From Flavobacterium sp. (GTDB lineage Bacteria; Bacteroidota; Bacteroidia; Flavobacteriales; Flavobacteriaceae), in NCBI GenBank assembly GCA_018883065.1, contig VEQT01000018.1:1-42369 (forward strand): a DNA stretch of 42,369 bases, in the 5' to 3' direction. The notes beneath the pieces were generated by a model. The model ran no database searches, had not been told where the DNA came from, and saw nothing but the letters and a program-made list of their open reading frames with translations. The translations under genes and the position numbers were made by a program. Of this stretch, positions 1 through 6,551 are shown piece by piece (the stretch's first letter is position 1; the number at the start of each line of letters is the position of its first letter).

Positions 1-1
1 A

Positions 2-511
2 TGCCTAGGGGTGCTTTGTTTGCCTGCCGCCTGTGCACAAAAAAAACCAGAATCAATTGTAGAACCTTCAAAAAACAACGCTATGAAAAATCCGTATTAT
101 TCGAGAACCAGTCAAGATAAACTAACCATCTCTGATGCCGAATGGAAAAAAGTACTCCCCACCGATTTGTATTTGGTATCCAGAGAAGCCGATACCGAAC
201 GCGCTTTTACTGGTAAATTTTGGAACACCGACGTAAAAGGAACCTACTATTGCGCTGCTTGTGGCAACTTGTTGTTTCGATCAGGAGCCAAATTTCAAAG
301 TGAGTGCGGTTGGCCCAGTTTTTTTGAGCAAGAAAATTCAAACAGCGTGGTATTTAAAAAAGACATGTCCTATGGCATGATTCGATTGGAAGCCCTTTGC
401 GGTCGCTGCGACGGACACCTTGGGCATTTGTTTGACGACGGCCCAGCTCCTACTGGTAAACGCTATTGTATGAATTCCATCGCCCTCGATTTTGAACCCG
501 ATATCCATTAA
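2..511 (+). CDS. msrB: Peptide-methionine (R)-S-oxide reductase MsrB, probable lipoprotein, 5' end cut by window
   Basis: Reduces methionine-R-sulfoxide in proteins back to methionine. The MsrB fold is complete: two zinc-binding CxxC pairs (CAAC and CGRC), the ECGWPSF motif, GHLGHLFDDG, and the catalytic cysteine in RYCMNSIAL near the C-terminus. The frame stays open to the left edge. The residues before the enzyme domain (CLGVLCLPAAC) look like the end of a lipoprotein signal peptide with a lipobox-like LPAAC, so the true start lies upstream of the window and a GTG at 11 is not credible. The protein is probably anchored in the periplasm or at the cell surface. msrA follows after 11 bases, so the two stereospecific reductases are likely co-transcribed and repair envelope proteins. 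Enzyme identity is certain from motifs; location is inferred. Confidence 0.95.
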   Translation, partial: CLGVLCLPAACAQKKPESIVEPSKNNAMKNPYYSRTSQDKLTISDAEWKKVLPTDLYLVSREADTERAFTGKFWNTDVKGTYYCAACGNLLFRSGAKFQSECGWPSFFEQENSNSVVFKKDMSYGMIRLEALCGRCDGHLGHLFDDGPAPTGKRYCMNSIALDFEPDIH

Positions 512-522
512 AACTGAAGATT

Positions 523-1146
523 ATGAAAACTGTAGCCCTTTTATTTTTAGTATTTTGCGGATGCATTGCATCGGCTCAACCCAAAACCAATAAAAAAATG
601 GAAACCAAAACAAAATATGAAACCCTTACCCTAGGTGGCGGCTGCTACTGGTGCGTAGAAGCAGTCTACGAGAAACTCGATGGTGTGGTAAAAGTAACTT
701 CAGGCTTTTCGGGTGGAAAAAATGCCAATCCTAGTTATGAAGCGGTTTGTTCGGGAACTACAGGCCATGCCGAAGTGGTGCAAATTACTTTTGATCCCAA
801 CAAAACCAATTTAGATGAATTATTCCGGGTGTTTTTTACGGTGCATGATCCCACCACACTAAACCGACAAGGCAATGACCGCGGAACCCAATACCGTTCG
901 GTAATTTTTTACAACTCTGATGCACAAAAACAAGCTGCCAAAGCCATCATTTCAGCATTAACCAAAGCAAAGGCATTTGATAATCCGATTGTTACTACAT
1001 TAGAACCCTTTACCGTTTTTTATTCGGCGGAAGGCTATCACCAAAATTATTACCAAAACAACAAATCACAACCCTACTGCCAATATGTGATTCAGCCCAA
1101 ACTAGAGAAGTTTGAGAAAGTTTTCAAGGACCGCTTGAAAAAATAA
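523..1146 (+). CDS. msrA: Peptide-methionine (S)-S-oxide reductase MsrA, exported
   Basis: Reduces methionine-S-sulfoxide, the diastereomer that MsrB does not handle. The family motif appears as GGGCYWCVEA, with the catalytic Cys first and a second Cys three residues on, where many MsrA proteins have Gly. Later family landmarks are SGFSGG, GHAEVVQITFDP, GTQYRSVIF, GYHQNYY and a C-terminal SQPYCQYVI that supplies a resolving cysteine. The first ~19 residues form a hydrophobic signal peptide ending in ASAQ; an upstream Cys (FCGC) makes a lipoprotein signal a weaker alternative. An in-frame ATG at 598 would give a cytoplasmic form, but the signal peptide argues for 523. It lies 11 bases after msrB and is followed by a strong hairpin terminator, so msrB-msrA forms the end of an operon. 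Confidence 0.96.
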   Translation: MKTVALLFLVFCGCIASAQPKTNKKMETKTKYETLTLGGGCYWCVEAVYEKLDGVVKVTSGFSGGKNANPSYEAVCSGTTGHAEVVQITFDPNKTNLDELFRVFFTVHDPTTLNRQGNDRGTQYRSVIFYNSDAQKQAAKAIISALTKAKAFDNPIVTTLEPFTVFYSAEGYHQNYYQNNKSQPYCQYVIQPKLEKFEKVFKDRLKK

Positions 1147-1148
1147 AC

Positions 1149-1179
1149 AAAACGGCACGGATTTTATTCGTGCCGTTTT
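1149..1179 (+). terminator. Hairpin terminator after msrA
   Basis: A perfect 11-base inverted repeat (AAAACGGCACG at 1149-1159 and its complement at 1169-1179) with a 9-base loop starts three bases after the msrA stop codon. The stem ends in a T run on the plus strand and, because of its symmetry, also on the minus strand. It can therefore also stop transcription of gapN, whose stop codon is at 1201. Confidence 0.85.
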
Positions 1180-1200
1180 GATTATGGGCAAATACGACCT

Positions 1201-2781
1201 TTATAAAATGTAATCGGTATTGATAAAATTAGACGCTTTGCTATCTAATAACTCTTGTAAAATGGCATTGTTATAGGCATTGTCTTTAGATGCCACAAAG
1301 GTGCGTATCGAGAACGATCGCAAGGCATCGTGTATACTCAAGGTACCTACTGCCGAATCTTTTCGTCCGGTAAACGGATACAAATCGGGTCCGCGTTGAC
1401 AGGCACTGTTCAAATTTACACGACAAACTAAATTGACCAAAGTATCAATAAGCGGCGCAATGGTTTTAATGTCTTTGCCAAACAAACTCACTTGCTGGCC
1501 GTAATTGGATTCAGCCATGTCGTGCAAGGGTTCTTGAATGTCTTTGAATGGAATAATCGGAATAACCGGGCCAAACTGCTCCTCGTGATACACCCGCATG
1601 GCCTTATTTACCGGATACAAAATGGCGGGGAAAATATAATTTGGCAAATGGGTCCCGCCTTTTTCATTGAGCACTTTGGCACCGTGTTGGGTAGCATCGT
1701 CTATAAGTTCCTGAATATAGGCAGGCTTTTCTTTTTCTGGCAAAGGTGTGAGAAAGACGCCCGATTCCCAGGGGTTTCCAAAAGGCAAGGCGTCTACTTT
1801 TTCTTTAAATCGGCTGATGAAATCATCCACGATCGATTCGTGCACATACAACACTTTGAGTGCCGTACAGCGCTGGCCGTTAAAAGATAAAGTACCTAGC
1901 ACGCATTCTTGTATGGCTAAATCCATGTCGGCATCGGGCAACACGATTCCTGGATTTTTGGCTTCTAAGCCCAGCACCAAACGCAAACGGTTTTTGTTAG
2001 GATGTTGATCTTGCAGCGCAATGGCTGATTTACTGTTGCCAATCAAAGCCAAAATGGCGATTTTTCCCGATTTCATAATGGGTGAAGCGACATCTCGTCC
2101 GCGGCCATACACTATGTTGATTACGCCTTTTGGGAAGCTAGAACGGAAGGCTTCCAACAAAGGAGAAATAAGTAACACGCCGTGTTTAGCTGGTTTGAAG
2201 ATGACTGGATTTCCCATGATAATCGCGGGAATCAATAACGAAAAGGTCTCATTTAACGGATAATTATATGGTCCCAAGCACAATACTACACCAAGAGGGC
2301 CGCGGCGAACCATAGCATTCACGCCTTGGCTTTTATTGAATCGGGCACTGTTGCGATCCAATTGCTTGTAATCTTCTATGGTGTCGTAGATATATTCGAC
2401 CGTACGGTCAAATTCTTTTTGGGAATCGCCCAAGGATTTGCCAATTTCCCACATCAAGAATTTAACCACCTCGTCACGGGTTTCCTTCATTTGAGTTACA
2501 AAATTCTGCATACATTTGATGCGATCGGCTACTTTCATGGTGGGCCATAATCCTTGTCCATTGTCAAAAGCAGCTACAGCAGCATCAACTACTTCATTGG
2601 CTTCGGCTTCACCCATGGCCGGAATTGTTCCCAATAAAGTAGGCTTATAGTCCTGTGTAGAAGAAATAGTTGAATAAACCGGTGTGGTTGAGCCATTCCA
2701 TTTTTTAAGAATTCCGTTTACTAAATAGGTATCTTGTGTACAGGGTGCTACAATGCGATAGTGTTCCGGGATCGAATGCAT
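1201..2781 (-). CDS. gapN: NADP-dependent non-phosphorylating glyceraldehyde-3-phosphate dehydrogenase
   Basis: Aldehyde dehydrogenase superfamily, 526 residues. Visible motifs are the nucleotide-binding stretch [12 protein letters not shown] (Asn173), FKPAKHG, the general base in LGLEAKNPG (Glu273) and the catalytic nucleophile in NGQRCTALK (Cys305), followed by EEQFGPVIP. The form GLEAKNPG together with the length and the N-terminal region fits the GapN group common in Bacteroidota. GapN oxidises glyceraldehyde 3-phosphate directly to 3-phosphoglycerate and makes NADPH instead of ATP. It is a single-gene unit: a terminator lies downstream, and a 196-base gap with an inverted-repeat array lies upstream. 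Substrate assignment rests on family resemblance; another aldehyde dehydrogenase activity is possible. Confidence 0.85.
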   Translation of the reverse strand: MHSIPEHYRIVAPCTQDTYLVNGILKKWNGSTTPVYSTISSTQDYKPTLLGTIPAMGEAEANEVVDAAVAAFDNGQGLWPTMKVADRIKCMQNFVTQMKETRDEVVKFLMWEIGKSLGDSQKEFDRTVEYIYDTIEDYKQLDRNSARFNKSQGVNAMVRRGPLGVVLCLGPYNYPLNETFSLLIPAIIMGNPVIFKPAKHGVLLISPLLEAFRSSFPKGVINIVYGRGRDVASPIMKSGKIAILALIGNSKSAIALQDQHPNKNRLRLVLGLEAKNPGIVLPDADMDLAIQECVLGTLSFNGQRCTALKVLYVHESIVDDFISRFKEKVDALPFGNPWESGVFLTPLPEKEKPAYIQELIDDATQHGAKVLNEKGGTHLPNYIFPAILYPVNKAMRVYHEEQFGPVIPIIPFKDIQEPLHDMAESNYGQQVSLFGKDIKTIAPLIDTLVNLVCRVNLNSACQRGPDLYPFTGRKDSAVGTLSIHDALRSFSIRTFVASKDNAYNNAILQELLDSKASNFINTDYIL

Positions 2782-2881
2782 AGTGGAAAGTATTTGTGTT
2801 TTGAATCTGTTTTTGGTTAACTTTTTATAGATAATAAATTGAATACTAATTGCTTAGATAACTATTTTTTGTAAATATAAC

Positions 2882-2889
2882 CAAATCTA
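2882..2889 (-). promoter_or_regulatory. Candidate -7 promoter element of gapN
   Basis: The minus strand reads TAGATTTG, an exact match to the Bacteroidota -7 consensus TAnnTTTG, about 100 bases upstream of the gapN ATG. No TTG occurs 17-23 bases further upstream, because that space is filled by the inverted repeat, so this promoter may need an activator. Confidence 0.4.
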
Positions 2890-2933
2890 ATTATTTTGTT
2901 TAATAATTATAATAATATATTAAACAAAATAAT
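2890..2933. repeat. Operator-like perfect inverted repeat upstream of gapN
   Basis: Arms of 16 bases (2890-2905 and 2918-2933) are perfect complements around a 12-base AT-rich centre. Each arm holds the octamer TTTGTTTA or its complement (2895-2902 and 2921-2928), and a third copy, TAAACAAA, lies outside at 2941-2948. The repeat directly abuts the candidate -7 element. It could be a binding site for a dimeric regulator, or the terminator of the upstream FAD gene, although it has little GC in the stem. Confidence 0.55.
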
Positions 2934-2977
2934 ATTAGCGTAAACAAAGAGTAAGAATTACTGAGCCACCAGTGCAG

Positions 2978-4558
2978 CTAAATGTTGATTTTATATAGAT
3001 TTTGAAGGGTTAAAGCAATTTGTCTTGCACATTTTTCTCCGTCTATGGCAGCTGAAATAATTCCTCCAGCATAGCCTGCTCCTTCTCCACAGGGGTATAA
3101 ACCATTAATTTGAACATGCTCCAAGGTTTCAGGGTTTCTAGGAATGCGCACCGGTGATGAGGTGCGGCTTTCGGGTGCATGCAAGATGGCTTCGTTGGTG
3201 TAATACCCTTTCATTGACTGGCCAAACTGTACAAATCCTTCGCGTAAGATTTGCGTGAGAAAACCCGGAAATACGTGACCCAGTTCAACCGAAGTTGTTC
3301 CAGGCACATAGGATGTTTTGGGAATGGATGCTGATAGTTTGCTTTTCGTAAAATCAACCATACGCTGAGCTGGTACTTTTTGGGTACTACCCGCCAATTG
3401 CCACGCTTTTTGTTCGATGGATTTTTGGAACTCCATTCCGGCCAAGGGTCCAAATTTGGCAAAGGGTTTGAAATCTTCGGGTTTTAATTCAATTACAATA
3501 CCCGAATTGGCCGTAGCCTGATCCCGTTTAGAAGGTGACCAGCCGTTGGTAACTACCTCGCCCGGACTCGTAGCACAAGGTGCAATTACACCGCCCGGAC
3601 ACATGCAAAACGAATACATCCCGCGCCCTTGCACTTGCTTGACAATAGAGTATGGAGCAGGTGGCAAATAATCACCCCGAAAATCACAACTGTATTGTAT
3701 TTGATCGATGAGCGACTGCGGATGCTCGGCACGCACACCCAAAGCAAAGGGTTTGGCCTCGATGTGAATTTGTTTGTGAGCCAACAATTCAAAAATATCG
3801 CGTGCGGAATGGCCTGTAGCTAAAATGACATTTCTTGCAAGGATTGTCTCCCCTTTTTGAGTGACTACACCTTGAATGCTATTGTTTTTTAAAACAAAAT
3901 CGGTAACGCGGGTTTCAAATAATACTTGTCCGCCGAATTCGACAATTTTCTCCCGGATATCTTGAATAATCTGCGGCAATTTATTGGTTCCAATGTGTGG
4001 ATGCGCATCAACCAAAATATCAGCCGAAGCCCCAAATCCCACTAATAACTTTAAAATACGCTCAACATCTCCGCGTTTTTTGGATCGGGTATATAATTTC
4101 CCATCAGAGTAAGTTCCGGCTCCACCTTCGCCAAAACAATAATTGGAATCTTCATTCACAATATGATCAACGTTAATGGCCTTTAAATCGCGACGTCTTC
4201 CGCGTACATCTTTTCCGCGCTCAATAACGATAGGTTTGATACCTAACTCTAACAACTGCAAGGCGGCAAACAACCCTGCTGGGCCTGCACCAATGATGAT
4301 CACCTCGGGAGCAGAAGCACAATTTTGGTATTCGGGTAATTGTACCGGAGTGAACGTGAAATCTTCGCCTACTACATAAATATCCAATTTTAAATTGATC
4401 TTGATGCTTTTTTGACGGGCATCAATCGATCGTTTCTGGATAGATATATGTTGAATTACTGCCGGAGAAACCTGTATTTTCTTACTGACAACATCATGAA
4501 GTAACACCTCGTTTGAAGCAACTTCGGGACTAACTTGTAGGAGTAAAGAGGTTGGCAT
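2978..4558 (-). CDS. FAD-dependent dehydrogenase, COG2509 type
   Basis: A 526-residue flavoprotein. The dinucleotide-binding motif IIIGAGPAGLFAALQL (about residues 87-102) is followed by the FAD ribose-binding acidic residue in VIERG, then by NYCFGEGGAGTYSDGKLYTR, a signature of the uncharacterised COG2509 dehydrogenase family. A second FAD contact, LYPCGEGAGYAGGI, lies near the C-terminus, ahead of AAIDGEKCA. The first ~80 residues form a small separate domain typical of this family. It acts in the cytoplasm; the substrate is not known. It stands alone between two intergenic regions, with the terminator of the T9SS gene just upstream, so the context gives no pathway. Family assignment is secure and function is unknown. 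Confidence 0.85.
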   Translation of the reverse strand: MPTSLLLQVSPEVASNEVLLHDVVSKKIQVSPAVIQHISIQKRSIDARQKSIKINLKLDIYVVGEDFTFTPVQLPEYQNCASAPEVIIIGAGPAGLFAALQLLELGIKPIVIERGKDVRGRRRDLKAINVDHIVNEDSNYCFGEGGAGTYSDGKLYTRSKKRGDVERILKLLVGFGASADILVDAHPHIGTNKLPQIIQDIREKIVEFGGQVLFETRVTDFVLKNNSIQGVVTQKGETILARNVILATGHSARDIFELLAHKQIHIEAKPFALGVRAEHPQSLIDQIQYSCDFRGDYLPPAPYSIVKQVQGRGMYSFCMCPGGVIAPCATSPGEVVTNGWSPSKRDQATANSGIVIELKPEDFKPFAKFGPLAGMEFQKSIEQKAWQLAGSTQKVPAQRMVDFTKSKLSASIPKTSYVPGTTSVELGHVFPGFLTQILREGFVQFGQSMKGYYTNEAILHAPESRTSSPVRIPRNPETLEHVQINGLYPCGEGAGYAGGIISAAIDGEKCARQIALTLQNLYKINI

Positions 4559-4596
4559 GTATTTTTTGGTAAACTTAAAATTTTAAATTGAGGTAT

Positions 4597-4632
4597 AAAA
4601 AAAAGGTTTTGCTTGACACAAAACCTTTTTTT
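4597..4632 (-). terminator. Hairpin terminator of the T9SS-exported protein gene
   Basis: A stem formed by 4597-4611 and 4619-4632 (AAAAGGTTTTG against CAAAACCTTTT at its core) with a 7-base loop lies 15 bases after the stop of the minus-strand gene. It ends in a U run in the minus-strand transcript. Confidence 0.8.
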
Positions 4633-4647
4633 GAAAACTTGTTGAAA

Positions 4648-6177
4648 TTAGTTTTTGGTGAACTTGTAGGTTCTACTGCCTGCTTCGAGATTTACTTTTA
4701 CAAAGTATAAGCCCGAGGCCAATTCGGCAACTGAAATAGTTTGTGATTCGGCACCGGAAATCGTTTTAACCAATTGCCCAGCAGCCGTATAAAAGGCAAC
4801 CGATTGAATTTTAGATCCTGAATTATTGGCCAACTGCACAAACGATGTACTCGGATTGGGAAACAAGGATATTGAGTTTTGTAACTGGGCTTGATTTACG
4901 CCCAATGCTACGGTTTGTTGCAAATAATCAGGAATAGAATCTCCGTTGCTGTCGTCGTCGGCAGGATTATTATTGTTGTTGTAATCTTCGTTTATGGTCA
5001 ACACGCCGTCGCCGTCGTCATCGTTATCCAAATAATTGGCAATACCATCTCCATCGGTATCAAGAGCAGCGGCAATTCCTCTATTAAACACATACTCATA
5101 TGACGTTAAAATCATGTCACCATCGTCATCGTTGTCTATAAAATTGTAAATGCCGTCGCCGTCGGTATCATCATTGGCTAAATTAGTGTCAAAATTTAAA
5201 TCTTCAAAAGCAGTATCTACACTATCGCCATCATAATCGTTGGCGCAATCCAACACACGCAATTGTACTTTTACTACTGCTCCATTCATAGAAGCATAAA
5301 GTAATTCATTGAAAGCTGTAGAATTGGTATATTCGAGATTCTCAATTTCATTTGTTAAAGCAATGGCATCTGCTTCTGTGGGAAACAATTTTACTAAGCC
5401 CGGTTCTACTGGCAGTAAATCATTTTTCACTACATTCAAATTAAACGAGACTAAGCCGTCGGCATCGTCATCGCATTTGGCAAATAAATAAGTAAAACTA
5501 CTATCGTATTTGGTAAATCGCCAGCCTTCATGAAAGGCAGTCCAATTGCCTGTATTGCGTCCAGGAGGTGAAATTCCTGCTCCACCCGTACTGTTTATGA
5601 GTCCTGTAACCGAGTTTCCACCACCCCAACTGCCACAGGTTTGTTTGTCGATTAATTGGATGTCGATTGTATTGAGGGTTTCATACAAAATCATTTGAAA
5701 TGTGCTTTTGGCTGCATTACAAGCAAATAGCGAATTGTTGTCAAACAACACCACAAATTTTCGGTAGGGTGCAACACCCGCAAAGCCATAGGTAATTGTG
5801 CCTTCGCCGTTTGCGTTATTTAAATCTTGGTAACAACCCAAAATGGAATTTTTTACCGGAAAATTCACATTCGGAATGGTTTGGGAAAAGGAAAAGGGCG
5901 AAAATCCATTGGCCATTTCAGAGCGAAAATCAATATAACCGTTGGTGCTAACAACTAATTGATTGTAGCTAATGCCATAAAATTCAAAATTGAATGGAAG
6001 TTGAATTAAATTGGAATACCGATCATCTTGAGTGCCTTGAACAGCAAGATCTGCGCTAAACACATGATAAGGTATTGCACTCACTGCATAGTCTTGTGCG
6101 GCTGAATGGAATGTATTCAATACAAACAAAAAAACAATACTATACGCAGTTTTGAATGATAAGTAGTTATTTTTCAT
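4648..6177 (-). CDS. T9SS-exported protein with Asp-rich calcium-binding repeats
   Basis: A 509-residue secreted protein of unknown function. The ATG at 6177 gives MKNNYLSF followed by a hydrophobic stretch ending in FHSAAQ, a signal peptide; a TTG at 6195 would only add six residues. Residues ~20-210 form an all-beta domain of a kind common in T9SS substrates (FNFEFYG, STNGYIDF, SILGCYQDLN). From ~300 to 410 come repeats of the thrombospondin type-3 kind (DTDGDGI, DNDDDGD), expected to bind Ca2+. The last ~80 residues are a type A T9SS sorting domain: SLFPNPS, then GQLVKTI, then ASGLYFVKV and a basic end. The protein should be secreted through the T9SS and held on the surface or released. 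It is monocistronic, with a promoter and a terminator. Confidence 0.85.
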   Translation of the reverse strand: MKNNYLSFKTAYSIVFLFVLNTFHSAAQDYAVSAIPYHVFSADLAVQGTQDDRYSNLIQLPFNFEFYGISYNQLVVSTNGYIDFRSEMANGFSPFSFSQTIPNVNFPVKNSILGCYQDLNNANGEGTITYGFAGVAPYRKFVVLFDNNSLFACNAAKSTFQMILYETLNTIDIQLIDKQTCGSWGGGNSVTGLINSTGGAGISPPGRNTGNWTAFHEGWRFTKYDSSFTYLFAKCDDDADGLVSFNLNVVKNDLLPVEPGLVKLFPTEADAIALTNEIENLEYTNSTAFNELLYASMNGAVVKVQLRVLDCANDYDGDSVDTAFEDLNFDTNLANDDTDGDGIYNFIDNDDDGDMILTSYEYVFNRGIAAALDTDGDGIANYLDNDDDGDGVLTINEDYNNNNNPADDDSNGDSIPDYLQQTVALGVNQAQLQNSISLFPNPSTSFVQLANNSGSKIQSVAFYTAAGQLVKTISGAESQTISVAELASGLYFVKVNLEAGSRTYKFTKN

Positions 6178-6192
6178 TGGATTAGTTTTTTT

Positions 6193-6200
6193 CAAAAATA
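6193..6200 (-). promoter_or_regulatory. Candidate -7 element of the T9SS-exported protein gene
   Basis: The minus strand reads TATTTTTG, matching TAnnTTTG, 15 bases upstream of the chosen ATG at 6177. A TTG lies 15 bases upstream of the element (CAA at 6216-6218 on the plus strand), slightly closer than the usual 17-23. Confidence 0.45.
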
Positions 6201-6224
6201 CAAAAATTTGTATCCCAACCTAAT

Positions 6225-6232
6225 TATATTTG
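6225..6232 (+). promoter_or_regulatory. Candidate -7 element of the 78-residue protein gene
   Basis: TATATTTG matches TAnnTTTG exactly and ends five bases before the ATG at 6238. The nearest upstream TTG (6208-6210) is 14 bases away, shorter than usual. If real, transcription would begin at or next to the start codon. Confidence 0.4.
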
Positions 6233-6237
6233 CCCGT

Positions 6238-6474
6238 ATGGAAAGACAACTCAAATTGATTTGGGATTTTCGTGGCCCTGTCGGCTTTCAAACTGCAAAA
6301 CACCACGAGACTCATTTACGAGAATATATTCAAATTGAAAAACTGCCCTACACCATTCTGGGTGTAGAAAAAATTCACGACATGCATGCTATTGCCTACA
6401 TGGTAGTTCCCGAAAGCGAAATGATTGGGATACGCAATGCGTTGAAACCGCACAGAGGTGAAGTCTATGAATAG
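6238..6474 (+). CDS. Small conserved hypothetical protein, 78 aa
   Basis: No function recognised. The ATG at 6238 (MERQLKLIWDFRGP) is preferred over a TTG at 6208, whose extra ten residues look like translated promoter. The protein has no signal peptide and no membrane segment. It is rich in His and charged residues (KHHETHLREYI, IHDMHAIAYMVV, KPHRGEVYE) and should be a compact cytoplasmic alpha/beta protein. Short proteins of this appearance are, from memory, widespread in Flavobacteriia. It lies divergent from the T9SS gene and convergent with recQ, with about 77 bases to the recQ stop codon. The clean open frame and a matching -7 element support it as a real gene. Confidence 0.7.
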   Translation: MERQLKLIWDFRGPVGFQTAKHHETHLREYIQIEKLPYTILGVEKIHDMHAIAYMVVPESEMIGIRNALKPHRGEVYE

Positions 6475-6551
6475 TGATTAACGATTGTTGATTGTTGAAT
6501 TAAAAAGCTCCGAACCAATTCCATGGTTAAGTTGTAACCATAAAACGTCAA

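Noticed and set aside
6523..6541. Seven-base inverted repeat ATGGTTA/TAACCAT between the small gene and recQ, considered as terminator
   Set aside because: Stem is short and AT-rich and there is no T run after it on either strand.
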